A stretch of 64,000 nt of DNA. Origin: Polytrichum commune (taxonomy: Eukaryota > Streptophyta > Polytrichopsida > Polytrichales > Polytrichaceae). Below, piece after piece: positions 14,803 to 24,249 of this stretch. Position 1 is the stretch's first letter, and each line of letters opens with the position of its first letter. The notes under the pieces are model-generated. The model was not told where the DNA came from and searched no databases. It saw only the letters and a program-made list of their open reading frames with translations. The stretch covers positions 46,920,429 to 46,984,428 of the forward strand of contig OX485804.1 in the NCBI GenBank assembly GCA_950295325.1, read 5' to 3'. Position numbers and translations under genes: made by a program.

Positions 14803-15716
14803 GAACACTCACCGGGTTATTCTTGAAGAAGACTAACGAAGTTCGGGTCAAAACGAACCACCGTCGCTTCCACGACTTCCAGCCTAGTCCTGAGGATTTT
14901 CAATTGAAATCAGCTCCTAACCTCTTTGGGAAGGATAAGTATAAGCGAAGGAATTGATCACAAATTGTAACAAGAAATTCTACGAGACGGTGTTCGATGA
15001 GAAATGCGTTGTTGTAAGAAATCATCTACGGTGTTGTTCTCCTGATCAGAATACGCAATGAAGAAACAAAGCTCCAAGATCACACCTTTCTCCTAAGTTA
15101 GCATAAGGTAAATAAAGAATTTGCGATATAGTAGTACCTTTTGATAAAATGTAAAGGTGACCGGTCTTGTAGACCTGCGGAATCACCCATAACTCCCAAA
15201 AGGTTTGTTGTTAGACGGAATTCAATCTACACGCTCCTCATCTCCCTCACAAATCCTAATATTCCGCCAACCATCATCTCTTCTTGCATCAATCCAAAAA
15301 TTTAAAAAGTCTTCATACCTTCAAGTTGACGCATGATTGATTTTCTAGCTTCCTCTACTTGCCCATACATCATCATTATCCCTCCCATTATCACATTGCT
15401 AATTGCGCATAGTGTATCCCAAGTCTTCTAACATAACCCACTCGCCCAGTACCAAGCATCGCCATCGCTTTCTCCAACAAAGAGATTTTTTTCTAGGCTA
15501 AGCCTCTAAACACATTTTTATTTCTCTCTCAAAAGAGAGAAACACCAAGTTTTTTCAAATGATCCAATGCTGCTCAAAGTACTCGAGATTTGTGGAACTC
15601 GTCAACCCTTGAAGTTTGTGGATCCTTCTACTCACCAGGCTCTTGCTGTTGGTGTTGCTTCGATTACCGTTTCGCAATGACCGGTCGAATGGTGCCGGGC
15701 TCACTGCTGCTGACAT
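4835..15716 (-). CDS. REN1: PH-RhoGAP protein, REN1-like ROP GTPase-activating protein (22 exons, 920 aa)
   Basis: Stimulates GTP hydrolysis by ROP (plant Rho) GTPases; Arabidopsis REN1 restrains ROP1 at the pollen-tube tip. Exons, in coding order: 15716-15636, 15174-15138, 14889-14813, 14668-14598, 13906-13837, 12937-12793, 12286-12158, 11824-11747, 11581-11526, 11331-11262, 11059-10972, 10708-10462, 9893-9642, 9120-8788, 8373-8315, 8135-8075, 7955-7872, 7698-7600, 7384-7212, 7050-6984, 6227-5958, 5050-4835. All junctions are GT-AG and in frame. PH domain is about residues 28-135 (GWKSWKRRWFVLTRTSLVFF, then LTLGGIDLNNSG and KKLLTVLFPDGRAF). RhoGAP is about 175-383, with arginine finger R212 in GILRQSA, then K248..R252-LP and NRMTSSAVAACMAPLLLRP from N316. 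Acidic linker follows, then coiled coils (about 598-711) and a C-terminal KERR helix. Met1 is the first in-frame ATG after a stop. Exon 2 (37 nt) is recognised only by homology (VYKTGHLYILSKG). Length is close to Arabidopsis REN1. Family assignment is firm; exons 1 and 5 are the least certain. Confidence 0.93.
5060..5803. repeat. 242-bp tandem array, about three units, in REN1 intron 21
   Basis: The marker CTGATTGTATA recurs with spacing 242 and 243 (near 5119, 5361, 5604), and whole units align (GGCACAAAGCACCTACCTTGC, GGCAGGGCTCCTTGCATCCA). The array starts about 8 nt from the acceptor of the last REN1 exon and fills most of the intron. A single diverged unit sits 6 kb away in intron 7 of the same gene. 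Confidence 0.85.
6597..6925 (+). mobile_element. Copy of the window's commonest repeat (family A) in REN1 intron 20
   Basis: Carries the family order: GGATATGAGACACA, GCAAGTCCAAATTATG, CAGAGCTTGTATGAATA, TTTAGTGTCCATTCTTAG, CACCTAACCACATGCCACTC, AAATATAGGTGTC. It also includes TTTAGGGTTTAG near 6795. Plus orientation is defined as ending in the CCACATGCCACTCAAATATAG block. Confidence 0.7.
10014..10350. repeat. 169-bp tandem duplication in REN1 intron 12
   Basis: Two units start with ACATTCTG at 10014 and 10183 and stay alignable to AACTAG/AAACTAG at their ends. The second unit contains a 14-bp perfect stem (GGAAAGGTTGAACG at 10190-10203 with its complement at 10234-10247). Confidence 0.75.
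11925..12120. repeat. Single diverged copy of the 242-bp unit in REN1 intron 7
   Basis: Shares CTATTCCTGATTG, GGACACGTGTTGCC and GCAGGGCTCCTTGCATCC in the same order and orientation as the array in intron 21. It fills most of intron 7 (11825-12157). Confidence 0.75.
12393..12747. mobile_element. Intronic MITE, copy 1 (REN1 intron 6)
   Basis: Starts AGAGTTATCC, ends GGGTAACTCT (imperfect terminal inverted repeat), flanked by ATT on both sides. It contains an internal fold-back (CCTATTTCAGTTCATTGA against TCAATGAACCGAAAATAGG). Two relatives occur in other introns of the window. No coding capacity. Confidence 0.75.
14137..14442. mobile_element. Intronic MITE, copy 2 (REN1 intron 4)
   Basis: Same orientation as copy 1 and shares AGAGTTATCCTTTTAGCTC, CACCTCTTGGCATG, CCCTCAATGAAC and CAACTCCCGACCAAA. 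It is shorter by internal deletion and its right end has decayed. Confidence 0.75.
14766..14799. repeat. (CT)n microsatellite in REN1 intron 3
   Basis: Continuous CT run. On the coding strand it is a GA run beginning about 13 nt after the exon 3 donor. A short (CA)n tract lies at about 13986-14001 in the next intron. Confidence 0.9.
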
Positions 15717-16611
15717 TTCTGTTGCGGCCTCTTTCTCTTTCCCGCCAAGATCAACTAAAATGTTCCCAGGACATAAACTTTTAAAACCTTTTCTTGAAAA
15801 ACTAGTCTAAACAAATGTCAAAGATGAATCATGACCCACTCCACTCCACTGTTCATTCTGATTCACCAGGTCTGCGCATCCTCCTCCTCAGCTCCTTCGG
15901 TGCTCCATTCCATTCCATCCATTCCACACATCCTCATGACCCATGTCCCACATTCTACCCTGCCATTTTCATTCTCCACTAAAACCAAACCCGACGACGG
16001 ATCCGACAACTTCACTCCAAGCCCCTGATCCATCATAGCTCCTCCAAACCCTGCAACCTAACTTAACTTCACCTTAACTTCCCATTGCGACTCATGCGAC
16101 CGTCACAACAAGCATCTAAGTAGACCGTAGACGACTCAGGTCGAGCTTCAATAAATGTGTTGTGTGTTTTTCTTTTTCCTAATTCTCCTCCTATGAATGG
16201 CAACTACATGTAGCATCATAATTCTTGAACCTGCAAAATTCCTTCACCTGCAACAAATTAGAGTCCACTTGGTACCGTTAAGCGTTAAGTCGCACCGATC
16301 AGCCAGTTCAGCTCCCCTTTCCACTTGCACAAAGCAGTGACCAGTGCATCCCCCCCTCCCACCGAGATCTCTCAACTTAGCATATTGCGCCAAATTACCA
16401 ACTAATTAAGCATAAGCAGTCCGTCTACTACAACTCTTAAGTTAGTGCGAAGCTTGCAGGTAGCCGGAAAAAGGCCAGATTCCCCCGACACAAACACCCT
16501 TTTAGGCGTCACCTTTTCAAGCTCACGATCCGAATTACAGGCATCAGGGATCTCCCTAGGCTGTACTTACAGGCCCTGATCATGAGAATTTCAACCTTGA
16601 TCAATCCTGCA
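15717..16611 (-). promoter_or_regulatory. Presumed REN1 promoter and 5' leader
   Basis: Upstream flank of the REN1 start codon. Reading away from the gene, the first 300 bases are pyrimidine-rich on the plus strand (many CCATTC/TCCATT blocks), as in many plant leaders. No TATA box or other gene was recognised. It ends where a Harbinger-like repeat begins at 16612. Confidence 0.3.
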
Positions 16612-17083
16612 GGGCCACTTCACACCCGAGCCAAGAGCCGTGACCACGAGATTGTGAAAGCCCCTAAGAAGTGTCCAAAGACACTTCCAAAATCATGTAA
16701 AGTGGTCACGGGCCCTGTGCTGTGAAGTCATATGTGACCGGGCCCTCAACCAAATACTATTTCAAAGAGTTTCTATTCATGCAGGTCCTCACACATGATA
16801 AAAATAGAATAAATCAACGGTTGTGAGATTTCGTAATACCATGGTCTCCCAATTTTGTGTTAAGTCTACCTCCAAGAGGTGGTTTTTGAGAATAGTCCAA
16901 GTAAGCATGAAACATGATCCATTTGATGTCATGTAAACTTTACATCCAACTTGTATTTACGTACTCCATTGGTCCCTCAAGCGTTGTGTGAGACGAACTT
17001 GAACCGGCTCTGCCTTTTCCACCAACGAGGGTGCTTGAAGTGCAATGGTCAAAGGCCCTCAATCTCATTTGTGAAGTGGCCCT
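16612..17083. mobile_element. Harbinger-like non-autonomous element, family D copy 1
   Basis: Left end GGGCCACTTCACACCCGAG; right end TTTGTGAAGTGGCCCT is its inverse. The interior matches copies at 22714 and 27841 in inverted or direct blocks (GTGACCACGAGATTGTGA, GTGTCCAAAG). Flanks do not show a clean target duplication here. Confidence 0.65.
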
Positions 17084-17289
17084 CAACCGTTCCTCCGACT
17101 GTGCACACATCTCAATCTAGTAGCTTGCCATTGTCAGTAACATATGTTGGTTTGTTTCATGTTCTCCAACAAGTTCTACTGATTATATATACACAACAAA
17201 ACTTGTGTTGCATGACCAAATCTATAATGAAACATATGCAAAAACCGGATTGAAAATTGGACCTCGCTTGATCTAGCTTTGGTCATCGG

Positions 17290-17506
17290 AAGTGAATGTT
17301 TGTTGATTTCTTAACTGGATACATAGGTCCTCCCAATGTGTTCAACATTGATTGTAGAGTAGTAGTTACTAATATTTGAAGATGCGGTTCAATCTTTTTT
17401 TAGCATGTGTCTGTATAATGTTTGCTATTTGATCTTCACCGAACCACATACTAATAAAATGTAGAGGTCCAGTTGAGAAAACGAGCCACTATGACCCATC
17501 TACCTT
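17290..17506 (+). mobile_element. Family A-related element (A' subgroup)
   Basis: Ends GACCCATCTACCTTAAG and shares GGATACATAGGTCCTCC, GATGTTTGCT-like and CACCGAACCACAT blocks with 46050-46257. It belongs to the same end-group as family A. Confidence 0.6.
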
Positions 17507-17569
17507 AAGTGTCATTTGAAGAGAAAAATGGGAGTCAATGGGGTCGCCACACACAACTTCAAGAGCAAC

Positions 17570-17928
17570 TAAGGTAGATGGGTCCCAAAATATTTACTTT
17601 TTTCTGACTAGGATATGAAACACACAATTAGGTAGTACAAGATGGCTACCAATTCAAATCAAAGCCATCGCCACTTTCCTTGTGATTTTTGGAGCTCCTT
17701 CAAATATCTTGTTCATTGTCAAAGTGAAGATTCTCATGTTCATTATGTAATCATATAAATATCCCCAATCATGTTGAGTGTTGAGTTTAGAAAGGTTATT
17801 GTACATCCAATCTATCTAAAACACTTTGTCTTTTTGTCTTTGTTCTTGGAGTCACACCTAACCACACACCGCTCAAATATAGATGTCCGATCAAAAGAAA
17901 TAAACCAAACAAGGCACGTCTACCTTAA
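17570..17928 (+). mobile_element. Family A element, near-complete copy
   Basis: Opens TAAGGTAGATGGGTCC and closes GGCACGTCTACCTTAA, an imperfect terminal inverted repeat. Length about 359 bp. The interior aligns throughout with 23239-23616. No open frame of note. Confidence 0.75.
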
Positions 17929-18324
17929 AGCAAGAATTTGAGCCCCCTTAACTCTACCTACATCTACTTAAGACAATGAAGTTTTTCCTCAAATTTAATG
18001 ACTCCAAGTTCAAGTTTGGCCTTCAACTATCAATCCAAACTAAGAAAGAACCAAGATCTACCATTTTAGGCACATATAAAGTTCCAAAATGCTTTCCCCT
18101 TTCCCTTGCAAGGTTGTCAAGCTCGGGGTTGAGCTCATGTGTTGTGTGGTAACTTGGCCCTGAGCAATAACGAGATTGTTTGATTGTTTTAAATTTAAAT
18201 GGATGAAATGTTGTTGTCTAGTTTGTTAATTACCATCCGTTTGTTGAGTTTGCATTTTAGGTTTGGTTTGTTTTGTCATGTTGCATGGTCTTTGTTATGG
18301 TATTTGCTCATGGCTTCTTGGGGA

Positions 18325-18651
18325 TCACTACACTAAATAGGATATTTAGTGTTTGATACATTAAATACGGATGCATACACTAAATATCAATAACTCTATC
18401 AAAGTAAGTAACATTAAATGTAATCAAACATTAAATATCAACTATGACAATATGTGGAAGTTACATGTTTGAGTTCAGTGTTAGTAAGGATATGAAAAAT
18501 AAATTACAATGATAAGAGGAGAATTCCAACATATCTTCTAATAAAATTTCTAACACTAATTATCAAAGAATTGAAAATCAATATTGAGCAAGGTAGGGTG
18601 GTAACAACATTAAATATAATCAAACACTAAATATCCTATTTAGTGTAGTGA
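18325..18651. mobile_element. Element with 32-bp perfect terminal inverted repeats
   Basis: Positions 18325-18356 and 18620-18651 are exact reverse complements, beginning TCACTACACTAAATAGG. The motif CACTAAATA occurs again inside. No target duplication is obvious. Starting with CACTA, it could be a remnant of the CACTA class, but the repeat is itself palindromic, so the class is open. Confidence 0.8.
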
Positions 18652-20935
18652 CCTATGTGAGGTTCATGAAACATAATGTCCCATGCATCCACGCACCATC
18701 TGCTCAATGGGTCACATCATAATTGGTCTAGCACACCAAGCGATGTGACCAAGCAACTTGTTGAAGGGACAAAGTTGATTTTGGTATTACTTTTTTTGTA
18801 TTTGGATTGAAATAGCAATTAGATAGATCTTAGTTGATTGCTAGATGATGTTTTGAGCATAAGTGGCGGTTGCGTTACTAACCAAGGTGAATCAAAAGTA
18901 CAATCTATTTTGAGTGCAAGCATGTTGACCTCTCACCATTGTCACGACAAATGGACTTATGCCATTAAATGTTGCAATCCATTGTGGTTGGGCCTCCAAC
19001 ATGTTCTATCAATGATTGTCCATTTTGGAACTTCGGAATAGCAACTACGTCAACATCCAAGCACCCTTGTCATTCCACATGTATTAGATGTCCTGTTAGA
19101 ACCAAGACTTAAGCAAGAAGTACCAAATTGTTCAAATCAAAACTCATATTTAAATAAAATTGGATCAACATCCAAGTCCAAAACTACAACATGTTGAAGT
19201 ATATTGTATGATCCTCCAATAGAAGCATATGGTAGAATCCTTTTATAGCACATGTAGGGTTGATGTCATAATATTATAGCATTACTTACTATAGTTCATT
19301 AGTAACATTTAATATATTTATTTTACAAAAAGAACTAGATCATTTATTTTTCCACCAAATTTTATTATCATAACAATCAATTTGTTATTGAGGATACACA
19401 TACCTCCCATAAATTTTAGATATATGGGAAATGTGTCAACATATATGCCCATAGAATTGAAGCAAACCATAAGCCCATATTTTGAGAATGTGTCTAGATT
19501 TGCTTAAATAGAAGTTCCAACTATTTGCATTTAAAGGAACTTTGCCTAATATTTATAGAATCTCCATGAGAATAATCCCATATAGAAGGTGAGTGATGAA
19601 GTGACTAGAAGAGTGTTGGAAGTTAATGGTTTTTTGCATGACAATTCCAACCCTTGATTTGAGCTCCCTTTCCAAAAATGCATGTTTGTCAAGATACCAA
19701 AATATCTAACATTTTATTCCAAACCCATGGCCCTAATGCGGGTGTGGTATAATGCCGTAGTGTGTGTTGTGGGTGTAGTAAGGGATGTTTATCTTACTCA
19801 CAATGCCTTCGTGGGATGCAACGTATTGTATTTTTGGCAGTGCATACAAGACGATAACTCCTTTCAAGAGCAAAACTCTCCCACTAGTGTGGACCGGTTG
19901 TTGGTCCTACTGTGGGCATGGTAGGAGTTTAATAAGTAAGATAACCTAGAGTTCAATTGCACATTTCTGTTAACCCTACATTCCTAAAAGACCCAAATGA
20001 CCAAATGTTGAGGGTTTTGGACTTGAACAAGGTGTGCAATTTTCATGACGGATGTGAAATTTGTCAACATGAATGGTTTTGATTTGTCATCTAGTGCCTC
20101 AAATTCCGTTGGGTTTGGACAAAATCTCATCTCAGTGGATTTTTTCAAAATGACCATGTGCCAAAGCAGTTGGCATGCATTATTTTCAACACATGCCCTA
20201 CAACGATGTTATGCCACATGTGACAACCCATAGCCCAACATAAATTGCAGGCAAGTCCAGGTTGACTAGAGGAAAACAAGGTCTGGGCTCCCCCCTTGAT
20301 TTCGTTGATTTTGCTTGGCAAACCATTTGGGTAATTGCCAAGTTGTTTGTAGTGAAGAAGCTAGGCCATGGTTGGCCCTATAGGCCGTGGATAAGGCCGT
20401 CGTGGTGTGGAGGTGTTGCGCTGAGGGCCATTTTTTTGGCCATCTCCTACCCGGTTGCCAACTCGCCCTTCAAAGAAATTGTCTAAATACAATAGGGAAT
20501 GTGTCACATGACAAAACAACATTAAAATGTGCTTGAAAAGCTATGAAAATTTGCAATAAATTATTACACTACATGTTTTACCAAGGTACCATTGGGGTTG
20601 ATATTTGGAGTTCTATGGCTGCCAAAAAAAAACAAAATATACAAATTAGGATGCAAAGTGAAGTCATACACATTGCAAGGCCTCTCAAAAAATCACATTT
20701 GCGCGAAAAAAATGAATTCTGAATCTATAGATTCATAAATCAGTTTAGAATCTAATGCAAAAAGTCTAAGTCAAACGGATGTCATCCATCATCCATTCAC
20801 TCATGTTAGCAAGGTTCAAAAAAGTTCCAAGTAATTGCCCCGCCTTGTATACCCCTTTGGGCCTTAAGGCCTTTCACCTTCATGTGCAAAGTGAACTTGG
20901 ACGGTCTCCGGCCTTTCGACCAATGAGAGCTCTTA
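18652..20935. other. Intergenic, no gene recognised
   Basis: AT-rich at first, more even after about 19680. Short open frames (for example 19682-19924 and 20262-20486) lack domains and have no splice context that extends them. Confidence 0.55.
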
Positions 20936-21461
20936 GGGTTGCTTTACACCTAGAGGCCGGGCCAATTCATTGTGTAAGAGGCTTGAAATCCTCACTTGTG
21001 ATTGGTCAAAAGGCTAAAATCGGCCCCCACCCCTTTACACCTAGAGGCCGCGCCGATTTGGTGGTATGAAATTTTTAAATCAAAGAATGCATGGTACGAC
21101 ATGGCCATGGCCCGAGCTCATTGAATTGGGTGCACCCAAAATGGAAGGCCGATTCTTGACCTCAGGGCCAATGTCAAATTTCAATTAATTTTTTTTTAAA
21201 CAAATTCTTTTAGCGAACCATATCCATTAGATTATGTGGAAGTATAAATGGCTCTATGCTAGATTATGCTAAATCCATTGGATTATCCGTTGAATCGGCC
21301 TAGCTTCTTGACCCTAAGGCCTTTACATTTGGGAAACTTGGCCCCCACTATAATCTTATTAGAATGTGTAGTTGAGGCCGGCCTCCAACCCAAAAAGGGC
21401 TGAAATTTCATGCAATCGGCCTCAAGGGGAATTGGCCCGGCCTCTAGGTGTAAAGCGGCCC
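20936..21461. mobile_element. Harbinger-like element, family E, TTA target duplication
   Basis: Ends are GGGTTGCTTTACACCTAGAG and the inverse of GGGCCGCTTTACACCTAGAG; the inverted repeat continues for about 33 bp. TTA occurs directly outside both ends (20933-20935 and 21462-21464), the mark of the PIF/Harbinger class. A third TIR-like block (TTTACACCTAGAGGCCG) lies inside near 21036. No transposase frame. Confidence 0.8.
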
Positions 21462-21479
21462 TTAGCATTGATTGCAATG

Positions 21480-21780
21480 GTCACGGGCCTTCAGCCTTAG
21501 AGCGGGGGGCAGGGGCCACCCCTGCGCCTGGTGGCGCCGAGGGAGGGAGGGAGGGAAGGAGGGAGAGAGAGACGGCGGGCGACTGCATGGATCCCGATGG
21601 GCGCTGCTAAACACGGCCGCGCTGTCAGGCACAGCACCTGCGCAGCCGCTCCCCCGCCGCCGCCGCCGCTGACGCCCGCCCCCCTGCGTCCGGATCCCCA
21701 CAGGCTATATCGGTCGCCTCTGCTGCCACCTCACTGCCTATATATATGACTGCGCCCTTGCTGCTGGCCCTCCACCTTTC
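21480..21780. other. Isolated GC-rich island with a TATA-like motif
   Basis: Dense in G, C and CpG: GGGAGGGAGG runs, CCGCCGCCGCCGCCG near 21655, and TATATATATGA at about 21738-21748 downstream on the plus strand. It lies between two Harbinger-like elements (ending 21461 and starting 21792). It looks like a promoter or first-exon remnant. Overlapping open frames on both strands are low complexity and are not called. Confidence 0.5.
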
Positions 21781-21791
21781 TTGTCTATTTA

Positions 21792-22483
21792 GGGACGGCC
21801 TGTTTACGTCATGTACCGTGAACTCGTCCCACGGCCCTGTAAAAAATTATTAAAAAAAAAAAAAAAAAAAAAGTGATTGGGTGAGGAACTCGTCCCGGGA
21901 GTGCTTCGGTTTACACCCAGGAGGGGGGTGGGGGAATTTGTCAGAGTGATCAGGGAGTTCGAGGTCGTTGGGACGAACGAACATGTACACTGGTTTTTTG
22001 TAGGCGAGGATTTCGGCAGCCAACAAGAAACGAGTGTATGGGTTGGTTCTTCGCCCAAATCCCATAAGACATAGTTGGAGGCATACGTTATCCACTGATA
22101 TGGTCCGATGGGTGTTGCGGTGGAAGAGGCAAAACATGTGCTCTAGTAGAAAAGGGGAGGGGCCCATTGCAGATAAGTATTGTTACAATGATTTTTTTAT
22201 TGATTTTTTTTTTTGGGGGGGTGGGGAGAGAAGATGAAGACAAGAGAAGACGAGAGAATGGTCACACTTGGGATTTGATTTGTTTTTTTCCTTTCTCAAA
22301 ACTGCTCTTTTGGGGCATATATTGAAAAAAAATCCAAGCACAATCACTTTTTGGTGCACAGTCATTCCTCTTGATTCACATTCGGCCCAATGGCTTTGTA
22401 AGTTGATTCTTTTAGGGAATCGGACCATGGAAAAAAGTCATCTTGCATGGTCCAACTTCATTGTCCATGGTGTAATCCGGCCC
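21792..22483. mobile_element. Harbinger-like element, family F copy 1, TTA target duplication
   Basis: Left end GGGACGGCCTGTTTACGTCATG (shortened: GGGACGGCC), right end CCATGGTGTAATCCGGCCC; TTA at 21789-21791 and 22484-22486. It contains a poly(A) run of about 20 at 21851 and shares blocks with 29237-29798 in the opposite orientation. Confidence 0.75.
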
Positions 22484-22713
22484 TTATTGTGGGTGACCAT
22501 TTGGAGTTCCACATTGTTGTAACATTATTATTGAGAGTATCATTTTTCTAACCCACATAACATAAGCAGGTTAGTATGCACACCAAAAATATATGAGACA
22601 ACTTAGTTGATAAAAAGCAATCTTGTCCATACAAAGTTATAGCAACATGTAACCCAAACTAATTGGACAAAACAATGTACCATAGCAACCTCCCGAGTCT
22701 GCGTGTAGCCCGA

Positions 22714-23222
22714 CGATGCTCCACTTCACACACGATATGGAGGAGGGCTCCCGTGACCATTGCACTTTAAGCACTCCCATTGGTGGAAATTAAAGGTGGA
22801 GCCGGTCCAAGTTCGCTTCGCGTTGCGCTTGAGGGACCAACGGAGTAAGTGAACACAAGATGGATGTAAAGTCTACATGGATTCCTACATGGCATCAATG
22901 GATAGTGTTTCGTGGTCACTTGGACTAGTTTCAAAAAACACCTCTTGGAGGTAGGCCTAACACAAAACCAGGAGACGATGGCACTTCGAAATCTCACAAC
23001 CGTTGATTAGTTCTATTTTATCATGTGTGAGGATGCCGCGTGAATAGAAATTCAATAGAATAGCATTCGGTTCAGGGCCTAGTACATATGATTTCACACT
23101 ACACTTGAAGGCCCATGACCACACTACTTGATTTTAGAAGTGTCTTGGGTGGCCTTTGGACACTTCTTTTGGGCTCTCACAATTTCATGGTCACGGCTCT
23201 TGGCTCGTGTGTGAAGTGGCCC
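22714..23222. mobile_element. Harbinger-like element, family D copy 2
   Basis: Left end (CTCCACTTCACACACGA) is decayed; right end CTCGTGTGTGAAGTGGCCC is intact and followed by TAA. The interior matches copies 1 and 3 (CACCTCTTGGAGGTAGGCC against CCACCTCTAAGAGGTGGG). Confidence 0.65.
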
Positions 23223-23238
23223 TAACTTGAACTTAACT

Positions 23239-23616
23239 TAAGGTAGATGGATATTGAATGGTTACTTTTCCAACTACATAGCCCACTCACAATTTAGAAC
23301 AAGATGGTGAGCAAATCCAAATCGAGGACGTAGCCAATTTCCTTGTAATTCACACAGCTCGTATGAATATCTAGTTCATCATCAAAGTGAATTGTTTTGT
23401 TCTTCTTAACTTGTCATACATAAAGCTCTCCCAATTACGTTGATTATTGACCCTGGAAAGGTTATTATTATATTTTGAGCACGTAGTCCAATCTCTTTTT
23501 AAACACATGATAATCTTTTTGGTGTCCATTACGATGTAAACACGTAACCACATGCCACTCAAATATAGATGTCCAAATCATTGCTATATCGAGATTTTAA
23601 GGCACGTCTACCTTAA
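23239..23616 (+). mobile_element. Family A element, near-complete copy
   Basis: TAAGGTAGATGGATATT at the left, GGCACGTCTACCTTAA at the right. Includes GGTTACTTTTCCAAC, CAGCTCGTATGAATATC, TTTTTGGTGTCCATTACG and CCACATGCCACTCAAATATAG. A fragment with the same left end (TAAGGTAGATGGGTGACGG) follows at 24083-24250. Confidence 0.75.
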
Positions 23617-23661
23617 GCATGTTGATGTTGTGTCACCTGCATCTATCTAGCCGCCCATCAG

Positions 23662-23881
23662 TGATCGGGGAGGTTTTTGAGCATAACAGATTAAGATCCT
23701 AGGGTTTGCAAGTCCAACCGGTTACAAGTTGACATTCCCCAGTTTTCCTTTATTAAATTGGGGTATATTCTATAAATTCCTCTTAAATGATCGGTAATTT
23801 TCCTGCAGTCTTGAAGTTCAACCGGTTATTTCTCAAACTCAACCGGTTTATTTGTAACTAACTGCCGGTTCTCCCCGATCA
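23662..23881. mobile_element. MITE-like element rich in AACCGGTT motifs
   Basis: Ends TGATCGGGGAG and CTCCCCGATCA are exact inverses. The interior carries CAACCGGTT three times and GCCGGTT once. Partial relatives are at about 27610-27740 (same strand) and 33140-33262 (opposite strand). Confidence 0.7.
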
Positions 23882-24249
23882 TTGCCACCCATAGCTTATT
23901 AACACAGGCGGATTACACATGTTACAGTCCGAATCAAACTTTAAGTAAGTAATATTAAGTAACTTAAGCCCCCAGATAATCTCTGCCTCAATTCCAGGCT
24001 CTCACTTTCCAGTACTGTTCCTGATGGAGATTCTACCCCAATTCTTGAGTCTCAGATTGCCAAGGATTTCTTTCCCTATTTTAAGGTAGATGGGTGACGG
24101 GTATTTAAAGGTTACTTTTCCAACACATAACATTACTAAACGACCTGGGCCCTCATAACACAACATTGGGATGTTGGAGTTCAATTTCAATTTGAGTCTC
24201 TCTTCGCAACTTTTCAAACATCACTGAATGAGAGTTGCACTGCACATTG

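Noticed and set aside
21462-21749. Several frames on both strands of the GC-rich island
   Set aside because: Arg/Pro/Gly low-complexity translations of GGGA and CCG repeats.
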